Shown here piece after piece: positions 8,543 through 18,200 of a DNA stretch of 19,690 bases. The position numbers and the translations under genes are program-made. Numbering within the stretch: position 1 is the stretch's first letter; each line of letters begins with the position of its first letter. Source of the DNA: Tritrichomonas foetus (taxonomy: Eukaryota; Parabasalia; Tritrichomonadida; Tritrichomonadidae); contig MLAK01001342.1 in assembly GCA_001839685.1 (NCBI GenBank), positions 1-19,690 on the forward strand. The letters are read 5' to 3'. The notes beneath the pieces were generated by a model. It was given only the letters and a program-made list of their open reading frames with translations, was not told the DNA's origin and did no database searches.

Positions 8543-10225
8543 CTATTTTATTTTGAATTTTTTATTTAAATAATGGATTGTGTTAGTTATGTCAATAATT
8601 TGTTTTTCCATGAATTGTGTGTCATTAATAATTTTTTCTAGAATTAATCTAATTCCTTTAAGATTCCCTGTGGTTGTTGAAACCATCAATAAAGTTCCTA
8701 AATTCATGCTTACTTCAATTGATGACATTTGATATAAAATATATTCTAATGCTCGATGATTATGACCAGATAAAGCCATTGACAATTCTTGAATGCTAAA
8801 TTGAGAATCATTATCATGAACAATTTCTTCAGCTGTTAATCCATTTTTATTCTGAACTAAATAACTAATAAGATTATAATATTTATATTCACCCATAGTT
8901 TGTTTTCCTCGACAATTTAAAATTCCTGTAAAATCTGCAGGATTAATTGAACTTTTACCTAATCCAATAAAATTCCAAAAATGATCAAAAGATGAGTTTT
9001 TTTGTTGTGGTAATTGAAATCTTATATTTTTAACTGCCAAAGTTCGAATAGAATCTGAAGCAGCGCGTCCCATGATATATGAATGATTTTTCATGAATGT
9101 TATATTATGATATCCACCACAAGCTGCTATAATATCTTGCCATGTTCTTATTGATTTTGCTATTCTAACATCTATGATTCCAATTCCATTTCTCAATCTC
9201 TTCATTTCTTCATCTTCACAAACATCATATAAATTTCCATTTTCATCTTCTTTCAAAAAATAAAAATTCTTCAAATCATCAATTGGATCATAATCCTCTT
9301 GAGTATTATATTCTTCATTATTACAACTCAAAATTTCTTCTGATTTTCTTAATATCCATTCACTAAGTTCTTGAGGTGCTAATGGAATTAACAAACTTTT
9401 AAATGCATCAAAATTATCATCGAGTATAATTTTTTCTATATCATGTCCATTAACAAACATATTTAATCTACCTCTTTCACCGTTAATAAATCTTATTATT
9501 TCTAAACCATATGTTAAATTTTCTGGTGTCATGACTTTTTCTATAGCTTCAAATAGACATTGAACAAAAGCAACTAAAGATATTGTCCCTTTATATGAAT
9601 CTTGCCATCGGATATCTACAATTGAACAATCTTCATTATTTTCATTATTATTTATGGATATTTTAACACTTCCTGGTTCGACACCAATTGCCATTTCTAT
9701 TATTAATCCTTCTGTTTTTTTAAACTCATTAAAAATCATGACTGACATTGTTTTTAAAATCTTATGAGCAAATTCATTACAATATTCATCTTCATTAACA
9801 AGAAGTGAAAATGCGAAAGATATTACATCACTTAAATTCACAAGACCAACATCAATTAGCATTGCCATTAAAATAGGGGATTTCGCAGAACATAAAGCAC
9901 GATCTGATAATGATAAAATAGCAGAATTGATTAAAGGCGTTTGAATAGCTTTCATAATAATTTGTACATCAATAAAAGTATCTTCAATGAAACCTGAAAG
10001 AATTGTTGTTATGTATTCACCAGATAAATGAGGCAATTCATAATCATTTCTTTCTAATATTTTCCATGCATCCTGTGAATTAAATAAAATTGCATCTTCT
10101 AAAATAATTTGAATATTCTCTGTTAATTTAGCATCTTTAGATAGATGAATTTGATGATAAAAACTCAATATTTCATTTTGAACATTTCCTGTGATATTTT
10201 CTAGGGTATCTTGAGGTTGAAGCAT
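8543..10225 (-). CDS. Uncharacterised 560-aa protein, intact
   Basis: A single uninterrupted frame of 560 codons runs from ATG 10223-10225 to TAG 8543-8545. The start is supported by tandem Inr motifs (TCACTTTCATT) 21-31 nt upstream. No signal peptide or membrane segment is seen, so a cytoplasmic or nuclear location is likely. The protein looks mostly helical and has an acidic stretch around residues 310-345 (EEYNTQEDYDPIDDLKNFYF, then KEDENGNLYDVCEDEEMKRL). A region at about residues 355-400 (IDVRIAKSIRTWQDIIAACG) looks well folded. The C-terminal 80 residues (HRALEYILYQ, then GTLLMVSTTTGNLKGIRLIL) faintly recall paired-helix repeats such as ankyrin, without the full consensus. I do not recognise the family. 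It lies 138 nt downstream of another orphan gene in the same direction. Its integrity, beside several decayed genes, suggests it is under selection. Confidence 0.85.
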   Translation of the reverse strand: MLQPQDTLENITGNVQNEILSFYHQIHLSKDAKLTENIQIILEDAILFNSQDAWKILERNDYELPHLSGEYITTILSGFIEDTFIDVQIIMKAIQTPLINSAILSLSDRALCSAKSPILMAMLIDVGLVNLSDVISFAFSLLVNEDEYCNEFAHKILKTMSVMIFNEFKKTEGLIIEMAIGVEPGSVKISINNNENNEDCSIVDIRWQDSYKGTISLVAFVQCLFEAIEKVMTPENLTYGLEIIRFINGERGRLNMFVNGHDIEKIILDDNFDAFKSLLIPLAPQELSEWILRKSEEILSCNNEEYNTQEDYDPIDDLKNFYFLKEDENGNLYDVCEDEEMKRLRNGIGIIDVRIAKSIRTWQDIIAACGGYHNITFMKNHSYIMGRAASDSIRTLAVKNIRFQLPQQKNSSFDHFWNFIGLGKSSINPADFTGILNCRGKQTMGEYKYYNLISYLVQNKNGLTAEEIVHDNDSQFSIQELSMALSGHNHRALEYILYQMSSIEVSMNLGTLLMVSTTTGNLKGIRLILEKIINDTQFMEKQIIDITNTIHYLNKKFKIK

Positions 10226-10245
10226 TTGATAATTGTTCGAAAATT

Positions 10246-10256
10246 AATGAAAGTGA
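10246..10256 (-). promoter_or_regulatory. Initiator (Inr) motifs of the 560-aa gene
   Basis: The minus strand reads TCACTTTCATT, two matches to the trichomonad Inr consensus TCA-Y-(T/A), 21-31 nt upstream of the ATG at 10225. Position and sequence fit a core promoter. An A/T tract with a TA microsatellite (about 10270-10285) lies just upstream. Confidence 0.6.
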
Positions 10257-10269
10257 AATGTTTTTTTAT

Positions 10270-10285
10270 TTATATATATATATAT
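10270..10285. repeat. TA microsatellite between the two orphan genes
   Basis: Seven to eight TA dinucleotides in a row lie in the 138-nt spacer. The same spacer also has a short (aaatt)n tract near 10312-10328. Simple sequence only; no coding role. Confidence 0.8.
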
Positions 10286-10363
10286 TTAAAAAAATAAATA
10301 AGAAGAAGATAAATTAAATTAAATTAATTTTATTTTGAATTTTTTTATTTAAATTCGTTTAAG

Positions 10364-11284
10364 TCATTTTTTCTTTCTATAAAATTGTTGTTTATTGTCT
10401 TTTAATTCAGAAATTCCATTTTTAACTTCATTTAATCGTCGCATTAATCTATCTTTTGTTTCTTTTCGAGATGATGATTGTTCAATTAATTCTTTAATTA
10501 CACCTAAAAATTGCTCAATTCCTTTTTCTTCTGATTTTCTAATTAAAGTGATTGGATTAATAATTTTTTCAACTTCATGTGAATCTAATAATAGATTTGA
10601 TAAAAACATTTTTGTGTTTAATGGTGATGATGAATTAGAATAAGCATGAATAAATCTAATAAGCATCATTAAAGATTCTCGAGCTTTCAATGATGGATTA
10701 TTAAGTTGAGAAATTAATTCTTCTTCATTATGTGTTGAAATAGAAAAAATTGTTTGACTTGTTAAAAACTGACTTTGTGAGTTAGCTCTGATCAATGATG
10801 GAAAAACTAGAAGAATTGATTCTAGTAAAGTTTGTTTATCAATTTTAGCATTTGGTGCAACTGCAATAATAATTGTATTAACGTCTACAGCTGTTCTATT
10901 ATGTTGAATCTCACCAACAGAAGGTCCTAAAAGATATCCCATATTGATTCTATTAGATGTAACAATTTGATAAGATCCCGTTTTAATTAATTTTTCCTTT
11001 GGATCATTTAATCTCCATTTAACTTCTTTTATTATAACCGCATAAGTCAATCTTTGATTATCTATGAAAGTACTGAATGCTTTATGACATAAGAAAAATA
11101 TTCCTTTTTCAGCAAAAGTCCTAGCAAATGGTTTATCCTTAGGTTTCATTTCTTTTATCATTTCAAAATAATCTTCACATGATAATGAAGCATGATTTGT
11201 CATCCATTTAAATGATAGTTGTGCAATATCATTAGCTAATTTCTTAATGCCATTCTGAGGAAAAGAATTTAATCTTTCAATCAT
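10364..11284 (-). CDS. Uncharacterised 306-aa protein with charged C-terminal coiled coil
   Basis: An uninterrupted frame of 306 codons runs from ATG 11282-11284 to TGA 10364-10366. A TAAA, the usual trichomonad polyadenylation signal, lies two bases past the stop. An Inr (TCATTCAT) lies 27-34 nt upstream of the start. There is no signal peptide or membrane span. Residues 1-110 look globular and helical, and about 115-170 include GPSVGEIQHNRTAVDVNTII, then IAVAPNAKIDKQTLLESILL, with alternating beta and helix character. The last 45 residues are Lys/Arg/Glu-rich and coiled-coil-like (KETKDRLMRRLNEVKNGISE) and end YRKKK, which could bind nucleic acid or act as a nuclear localisation signal. The family is not recognised. 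Its co-orientation with the 560-aa gene may be meaningful, but separate Inrs argue for separate transcripts. Confidence 0.85.
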   Translation of the reverse strand: MIERLNSFPQNGIKKLANDIAQLSFKWMTNHASLSCEDYFEMIKEMKPKDKPFARTFAEKGIFFLCHKAFSTFIDNQRLTYAVIIKEVKWRLNDPKEKLIKTGSYQIVTSNRINMGYLLGPSVGEIQHNRTAVDVNTIIIAVAPNAKIDKQTLLESILLVFPSLIRANSQSQFLTSQTIFSISTHNEEELISQLNNPSLKARESLMMLIRFIHAYSNSSSPLNTKMFLSNLLLDSHEVEKIINPITLIRKSEEKGIEQFLGVIKELIEQSSSRKETKDRLMRRLNEVKNGISELKDNKQQFYRKKK

Positions 11285-11310
11285 TAATACAATGTTAAAA
11301 TTGCATAATT

Positions 11311-11318
11311 ATGAATGA
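11311..11318 (-). promoter_or_regulatory. Initiator (Inr) of the 306-aa gene
   Basis: TCATTCAT on the minus strand matches the trichomonad Inr TCA-Y-(T/A), 27-34 nt upstream of the start codon. A second TCATT lies slightly farther upstream (about 11322-11326). Confidence 0.5.
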
Positions 11319-11745
11319 TCCTAATGAGTTTTATGATGAGACAAGTGTATAATTTTCATTAATTTTAAAAATAAATAAAAAATGAAAATTAAAAATATTA
11401 AATTGGAATTTATATTATATTGTTTGCTTTCTTAACTTCTTTAATTTCTTTTTAATTTTTTCTTTCTTATATTTTTTTTTCTCTCCAAATAACATTTCTC
11501 TACATATTTCAATTTCTCTATATTCTTCAACGGGAATTATCAAAATAAAAATAAAAATTCAAGAGCATTAATCTCAAAAAGTGAAGCGGGAATCATGAAT
11601 GATCAACATTCTGAAGAACCAATTGCTCAATTGAAGCAGAAGAATATGTTTCATTTTCGTGTTCAACTGATGAGATTGAAGGGAATCTTCATGTTATTTC
11701 GTGAAACGTATTGAATTCTAGATAGTTCGGTTCATTATTGGTTCT
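11319..11745. other. Upstream flank with a short coding-like piece
   Basis: Mostly AT-rich sequence. From 11595 to 11714 a 39-codon plus-strand frame (MNDQHSEEPIAQLKQKNMFH, then FRVQLMRLKGIFMLFRETY) stands out by higher G+C. In another phase the same stretch reads CSIEAEEYVSFSCSTDEIEG, then NLHVIS, which has a slight likeness to BspA-like N-termini. Neither reading is long enough to call a gene. It may be a scrap of a surface-protein gene. Confidence 0.35.
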
Positions 11746-11784
11746 CGAATTCAATCACACAAAAATAAAAATGTCACTTTTATT
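11746..11784 (+). repeat. 39-nt inverted repeat, right copy
   Basis: The exact inverse of 8162-8200, beginning cgaattcaatcacac. The inner flanks of the two copies are unrelated. The outer flanks keep partial likeness interrupted by about 9 bases (gaccgactg on the outward-reading strand) present only here. It could be the terminal part of an element or one of many dispersed copies of a short repeat. Confidence 0.85.
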
Positions 11785-12792
11785 TCAGTCGGTCAAAATA
11801 ATCTTTTACTTTTGTCCATTTTTATGTTGTTTTCATATGTGTTCCTCAATGAAATAAAGTTTTGTCAGTTCACTTGAGATTTGTCCATTATAGATAAGTA
11901 CTTATACCGACAAATCGTTCTCAATTTTGAATATCTTCTTATATAGCAGTGGGTAAAATAATTAAACAACACTTCGAGTATATCAGTCTTGGAAGATTTT
12001 AAAAATAAAGGAAGAAAAGCTCAAAGAAGAAGAGAAGTGACAAAGAAAAAAGACAAAGTAAGAATCTAAAACAGAACTATTGCATATAAATATTTAGAAA
12101 TAAACAATATTTTTATGAGATAAATTAATCGAATTGTTGAAATTTCTTTTATGTTGACTTTTTCTGATACACATTAATTTGAAAGGATATGATATGTGAT
12201 TATTTAATGACGTTTACTGAATTTAAATGGTTGTGGCGATTATTTTTTAAAATCGAAATTTTAAACGAAAAATAACTCCGTGAGTATTGNGCCANATGTT
12301 TTGACATNCATACANTCATCAATTACGCCGGAAATACTAAAACGAAATAGAGCCGAAAATTAAGATTTATCGATTTGAGGAAATTTGAAAAATTAATTTT
12401 CAGCTGTAAAATTTGGATCGGCTCGGTAAATAAATATATAAAAGCTTGGTTCGTACTGAGTTATTCTGCAAAATATCAGCACTGAGGTCTTCTCTGTTTT
12501 TTTGATAATAAGGATTTTATGCGCACTTTTTTTTGGCGGTTAGACAACCCCCTTAAAAAGTATTTTTAAGATTTCAATATAATCACATCTGTAAACATCT
12601 GAAAAAAACAGAGATTATTCAAAAAGTCATTTTTTTAGAATCAGATTTTCCGTAAGCTTCTTCAAACCCAATCCAATATGAAGAAACATGGATTAATCAT
12701 TTAAAGATAACATTTAGATGGTCATTTAAAATCGCTTGTGCGATGACTAAATCCAACTGAAGCAGAAAAAAAAATTATGATTAATATATACC
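11785..12792. other. Non-coding spacer with ambiguous bases
   Basis: No gene is visible. The part at about 12240-12560 is less AT-rich than its surroundings and contains several N calls (12290-12315), as expected if it belongs to a dispersed, variable repeat family. I found no terminal inverted repeats or coding capacity in it and cannot name it. Confidence 0.4.
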
Positions 12793-13300
12793 ATGTCTAC
12801 TAATATCATTGAAAAATATAATCAAAACTCTATCACCATCTCTCAAAGATTCTCTGAGCCTGAAACTCATCCTCCAATTGGTGATTTCGCCATTCTAAAT
12901 TTACCAAAAGATTCTGATATTTCTAATATTTTAAGAACATTAACAAAACTCTTTTTAAAATCAAAAATGATTTCTAACTATCAAATAATTGATCATGCAA
13001 ATTTTCCAATAATTAATTTGTTAGAACGATCCTTTGGATTCAGTATTGATATATGTGCTTTGAATAATCATCGTGCAATGAATATTTCTCGTGTCCGAAA
13101 AAGCTTTAACTTATTCTCCATTTTTAAAGCCAATTTAAATGTTTATGAAACGCTTCATATATATATATATATATAAAATCGATGATCCTTCAAATGGTGG
13201 TTTTGGTTCAAATCTTTTAATGAATTTTGTTTTATTTGGTTTATAATCACGTCATGATTTATCATGTGATGCAGGAAGAATGTTTTATTTGATTTATTAG
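12793..13300 (+). pseudogene. TRF4-like non-canonical poly(A) polymerase/nucleotidyltransferase remnant
   Basis: The first frame (ATG 12793, 127 codons) shows the ordered hallmarks of a TRF4/terminal uridylyltransferase-type nucleotidyltransferase. A GDFAILNLPKDSDIS stretch sits where the family has GSxxTGLxLPxSDID. HANFPIINLLERSFGFSIDI follows, corresponding to the A-x-PIIK...G-x-x-x-DIS segment with the third catalytic Asp. A TA microsatellite (13157-13175) then destroys the frame. Beyond it, in the downstream frame, come IDDPSNGGFGSNLLMNFVLF and, after a TAA, SRHDLSCDAGRMF. The first of these matches the family's N-x-P-x-x-GGLGS motif. The second Asp of the DxD pair appears as Ser, and the usual upstream helices are absent. 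Together with the stops, this makes it a decayed fragment. No Inr lies close upstream. Such enzymes add A or U tails to RNA in nucleus or cytoplasm. The family call rests on motif order, not on a search. Confidence 0.6.
13157..13175. repeat. AT microsatellite inside the TRF4-like remnant
   Basis: Nine to ten AT dinucleotides in a row, translated as Tyr-Ile repeats, lie between the two recognisable halves of the nucleotidyltransferase-like sequence. Expansion here probably replaced or shifted coding sequence. Confidence 0.85.
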
Positions 13301-15268
13301 CCAATAAAGTTTGTTTCATTAGAGAATGTGAAAAATTATAGGAAATAACCAATTTTAAATTTGAAACATGTTTACATGAAAATTCCAGGTGTTTTACGAA
13401 AGTTTTTCACAAATCTATATTCTGAAGAAAGAACAAATACAAAAAAGTGAATAACAAATACAAGAGAAGGAACGAATAAAAACAAAAAAGTAGAGAGAAA
13501 TAAACAAGATAATAGCGGAAAAGATAGATAATCTAAGCATTTTCTCTTGCTAGAATTCTAAATACATTCGCAGATTTTTTTCGAGATTGATTCTCAATGC
13601 TGTGAAAAGTAAACCAATTTAATTCACTTACGTGGCCTTTGATTGATGATGTGAAATTTTTAATGTCGTAAAATTCCGAAAGATTCCAAAGGAAAAGTCA
13701 TACTCACCCCAGAATTGAAATAATTTTCTAGAATTATAATCCATATTTCAAATATTAAAACATACTTTTGGAATTTAATGAGCTTAATAAATAGNACTCA
13801 GCATTTGTGTATTTACGGTTTTGATTAACACAAGAATTAGTTCAAGCAATGTGGAGAACAAAATGTATCCAATCCTTANATTTTATCTGGTNATAAAATC
13901 ATTATNCTTTAACACTCTGAGTATCGGNNTAATCTTNGAATTAATCGGGCCGTTCTGCAATAATATGATAGAGACAAAAAAGATTGAATCATTGATATAA
14001 GTGAATTGCCAAATGCTAGTTATCAACAAGAAGGTGATATATTGTTTATTGATCAAATTATGCAAAATATTATTATTGTTTTTGTACTTGCATTATATTG
14101 CATGGTTTGTAACAATTCAACACTTAGAAATGATGTAGGAAAACTTTTTGATTTCAATCATGGAAGATAAAGCAAACTAATTGGTTATAAGATGTTTGAG
14201 AATCAGTTCGTTCAGCTTCATTAAANAATCATTGAAAACGAAGAAATTATAAAAAGTACGAATGGGGCAAACTAAAATAGCAAGGATACCAATTGAATGA
14301 TTCAATCTAACTCTTTTAATTCTTGAAAAACACATCATCTGAACTCAATTCTGAAATTACTCATTTCTGAGTGAAACCGCATTATTTTGAATAGTATCTA
14401 GATTTTATTGATTCACCACCTCTGTTTAAAGTCCCTTTTCTTGGGATCTTGATGGGCGCATGACATTGATATAAATTTTTTATAAATATAAGATACTGTT
14501 TCTGCCCCAATGATGTGAATGATTCTGCTTCCTCCTTTGCCCGATTTTGACGCTCTTTGGTTTATTTTTAAAAGAAATTTCGAAAATTATTGATTTTTGA
14601 AAATAACATTTTTCTTCGACTTTTCTGAGATTTCGCGGTTTAAAACCATCAGGTATCATACGATTTCTACACCCTGATATTAGCGCTTAGAAATGTTGGC
14701 TTACTGCGGTGAAAAAGTTAATTTACTGTTTTCCCAAATAACGTATTTTCATCCGGAGTACCTTTTCATTATTCCTGAAGAAAATTCACGAAATTTATTT
14801 TTGTCACATTTGTGATTTAAATGATGAAAGGCTGTTTATAAGGTTAAATAACCTCCAAATGTTAAAAAAGCGAATTTTTCGAATTTAGTTTTTGCTTTTT
14901 CTATTGTATATTTCGTTCTAATTTTTGTTTATCTATATAAAGCACACAATGAAGAATGAAATATATAATTTTGAAAAAAAGAGACTTTTTTGAAATGGAA
15001 CCTTATTTCAAAAATGGGTCTGACGATTTCCTTGAAAATTGGTTATTTTTATTTTTACCACGATTACAATATGATATCAACTTTGTAATAAATTGAAGGA
15101 ACAGTTTTAGAGATCAAATTGTATATACATAATTTTTGAATAAAAGCTCATTTTGGTGCTCAATTCATCAAATTCATTGGTTTATCTTCCTTTTAATCAT
15201 ATATATTATAAAAAAAAAATCAGGAGAAGATATTAACTAATTGGAAAATAGTTTATTTCTTATTCATG
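13301..15268. other. Long spacer with a few coding-like scraps
   Basis: About 2 kb with no intact gene. Scattered N calls lie at 13795-13935 and 14226. At about 13994-14170 a plus-strand frame without a start codon reads PNASYQQEGDILFIDQIMQN, then IIIVFVLALYCMVCNNSTLR, ending at a TAA. It contains one plausible membrane segment and may be a fragment of a membrane-protein gene, but I cannot identify it. The part at 14430-14930 is somewhat richer in G+C and may be an old dispersed repeat. No tRNA or rRNA was seen. Confidence 0.4.
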
Positions 15269-15272
15269 TTTA
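15269..15272 (-). promoter_or_regulatory. TAAA polyadenylation signal overlapping the M60 stop codon
   Basis: On the minus strand the stop TAA is followed by A, forming TAAA. In Trichomonas the stop codon commonly forms part of the tetranucleotide polyadenylation signal, so this fits the gene's 3' end. Further AATAAA-like runs lie 10-20 nt downstream. Confidence 0.5.
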
Positions 15273-18200
15273 AACGGTGGTGAAAAGGGTTGATGATTGT
15301 TCGTTGTCTTTCTTACGGAACTTATCAAGGATCTCTGGTTTCTTGATGAAAATAACAGCAACTATAATAACAGCGGCAACAACAACTAAAACTGTGACAA
15401 CAATTGCAACGATTGCGCCNGTTGATAAACCTNTACNNTTTGGTGATGGTTTCGCATTATTCTTTTGATCATAATCAAAAAGAATTTCTTGTTCTTCATC
15501 TGCTTCAACAAAAGNAGGTCTAATATGAATATCGCCACGAGTATAATTTCTGTATCTTTCTGAATCAGTCGTGAATGTAAGAATTTCCTCATCAACAAGA
15601 AGACCTGCTAATGTGATTTCTCCNTCATCAACCTCGAGTTTAAGTTTATGTTCTTTGGATGGATCAAGTTTGGAATAGAACAAAAGTGTCTTATATGAGC
15701 GACTTGCAAAATTGAGTCGCTTGTTGTCATAAGCTGGCGATAAAGAGTCGTGAATTGTTGCAACTTCATCGCCATCAATCTCGAGAGTGGCTGTTCCCAT
15801 ATCTGGATAATAATCACCAATAAGACCAATTGCTCTTTGACCTTGCTTGATGGTGAATTCAATAGTAGCACCTCTGACACCTGTGAATCCTTTTCCGTTA
15901 AAGTATAANCCATTTCTANCTTCATACCATTTGTCATTACGCTTAATGTCCTTCTTGTTTGTCATTGGAATAACCTTCTGATTAGCTACAGCTGTTCCAA
16001 CAGCAACAGATGAAACGGATGTCTTTTGTGGNTGACCATCCTTCCAACGGGCACTGTTGTTATGGAAAACAATTCTNAGGTANCTTCCTGTTGATTCTTT
16101 TCCAAGTTCAATNAATGGATTTGATGTGTGATATTGGCCTTGATAGACAATTGATTCTTGATGATCAACAGAGTAATTATCTTTATTATATGGAATAGTC
16201 TCATTTTCTGTAACAGCTGTGAAATTACTTGGTGCAACTCTAATTTCAATAGATGAATTCATATCAAAGTATCCNGTGTTTCCTGTTCCACCAATTTTAA
16301 CATCCCAAAATGTTCTTTGTGCACCAAGATCAATTTCATAAGTCATTGGGAATTTAGGATTAGAATCGTAAACTGGCCACCATAGAGTCCTCCATTCTGT
16401 TGTTGGGTCGCCATCTGTTAATGCTTCTGTAATTGTTTTGTTTGCAACCTTTTGACCTTCTCCACTGTTTGAGTTCTTGATGAAATCTCCAGCTGGGTAT
16501 TTGTATACGGTCCAATTTGAGTTATCTAGAGGTAAGAAGTTAGTATTTGTATATTGATCAATTCCATACATTCTTTCAAATCTTGGGATGAATTGAGCTT
16601 CAAATTGTGCTTTTGGATCAACTTCTTTACCAATCATGAATGATGGTGGTAAATCTTTGAACTTACCTGTGGTGTTAAATCCAATATAAGCTTGGGCGCC
16701 TTTTTCGTTACCATAGCTAACAAGTGCAACATAGTATGTCTTGCCTGTTTCGAGGAAGAGTGGATCAGAATGATCAACATAATCGTAACCAAGATGATAT
16801 TTGAGTTGTTGGCAAATCTTATAAGGTTCATCTTTAACGGGATCCAATGAAAGAGGGCTTTCAGAAAGATAAAGTAAAGCTTGATTATCTGTAGTGGCAG
16901 CGAATATATAATTTGTTGATTCATCGACTTTCATTTTTCCGGAGAGAATAGAAAGGTAGCCTGAACTGTCACCATCATATGGTGGAATTTGTCCCTTCGT
17001 TAAGTATTGTTTAGCATCAGTGTTAGGTTTGTCTGTGGCAACTTTCGCATAAGCAGATGAAACATTCATACCCTTTAATTTATTGTATCTCTTTAATTCC
17101 CATGAATTAAGCCTTTGTTTGAAGTGGCAAATAACACGAGTGATTTCGCCAGTGCCTTTGTCTTTATATGAAACAATGACTTCTTCAACTTCGAGAGGAT
17201 TTTCTTTTGGAGTAACAACATATTTACCATCTGAGATTTTCTTCCATGCACTTTCACGACCACTTTCAAATTCAACGCTTTGGAAAACATGATCACCAAA
17301 TTTGGCTGTGTCATTGCGCTGGTACATGTATTTAACAAAATCAATGTCATAGTCATAAGGTGGAATGTAAAATGGTGAAGCAGAAACGAAACCTTGGTCT
17401 CCGTCTGTTAAAAAGCCGACTGCATATGGATTGGTGACTGGATGGAAATCTGGAAGTTTAAGTTTATTAACTGCTTCAACAGCTTTCGAAGTAAGCCTTG
17501 AATCATTGACAGTATGGTAATTATAATGATGGTGCATGTTCCTTCCAAAAACAACAGAAGCACGTAACATTTCGGAACCTGGTCCACCATACTCTTTTCT
17601 ATCAAAGAACAAGCCATGTTGATCAGCATGAATAAATTCTCTCATTTTTTCATAACCAAAGAAATGTAACATTGTTGAATAGAGTGATAATCCATAGTCA
17701 AGTTGGTCGGGATTATTCAACATAAAGAATGAACATGAGTATCTGCACCACCATGAAAGTCCTCCTGTTTCTGTTCGATGTTGAGCTGCTTGATTTGATC
17801 TAGCAAAAGTTAACAAATTTAAGACATTGTTTGACATTTCGCCTGCTCCGGTTGGGATAGCAAAAGCCCAGCTCTTTTGATGATGGTGATTGATTTCGTG
17901 AAGTTCACCCCATGGTTCTCCTTGAAGACCGTCCCAGTTAACGAATCCATTGAGCCAACCAGGTGGATAATGACAGTAATTTCTTCCAACAAATGCAACA
18001 GCAGCACCAGCTGGAACAAATGTTTCAAAATTCAATTCAATGGTGTTTAAAACTCTTCCAAACTTTGGATTGCTTCCATAATAATCTTCAGCAGCTGTTT
18101 GTGAAATTTGACCAGCACTTCTGTACCATTTCATACAATCATTCAATCTTGTTGCATGTCTCACAAATTGGGCTGGAGTGGCAATTTCCATATTTCCTGT

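Noticed and set aside
8135..8573. Frames of 73 and 93 aa on opposite strands beside the left inverted repeat
   Set aside because: They overlap each other, lack motifs and Inr, and have composition typical of random AT-rich DNA.
8162..11784. Calling the inverted-repeat-bounded block a transposon
   Set aside because: There is no recognised transposase and no target-site duplication, and repeat similarity leaks outward; kept as a finding, not as a mobile-element annotation.
13155..13352. 65-aa minus-strand frame across the AT microsatellite
   Set aside because: It is antisense to the TRF4-like remnant, and its end is only the microsatellite read as Tyr-Ile.
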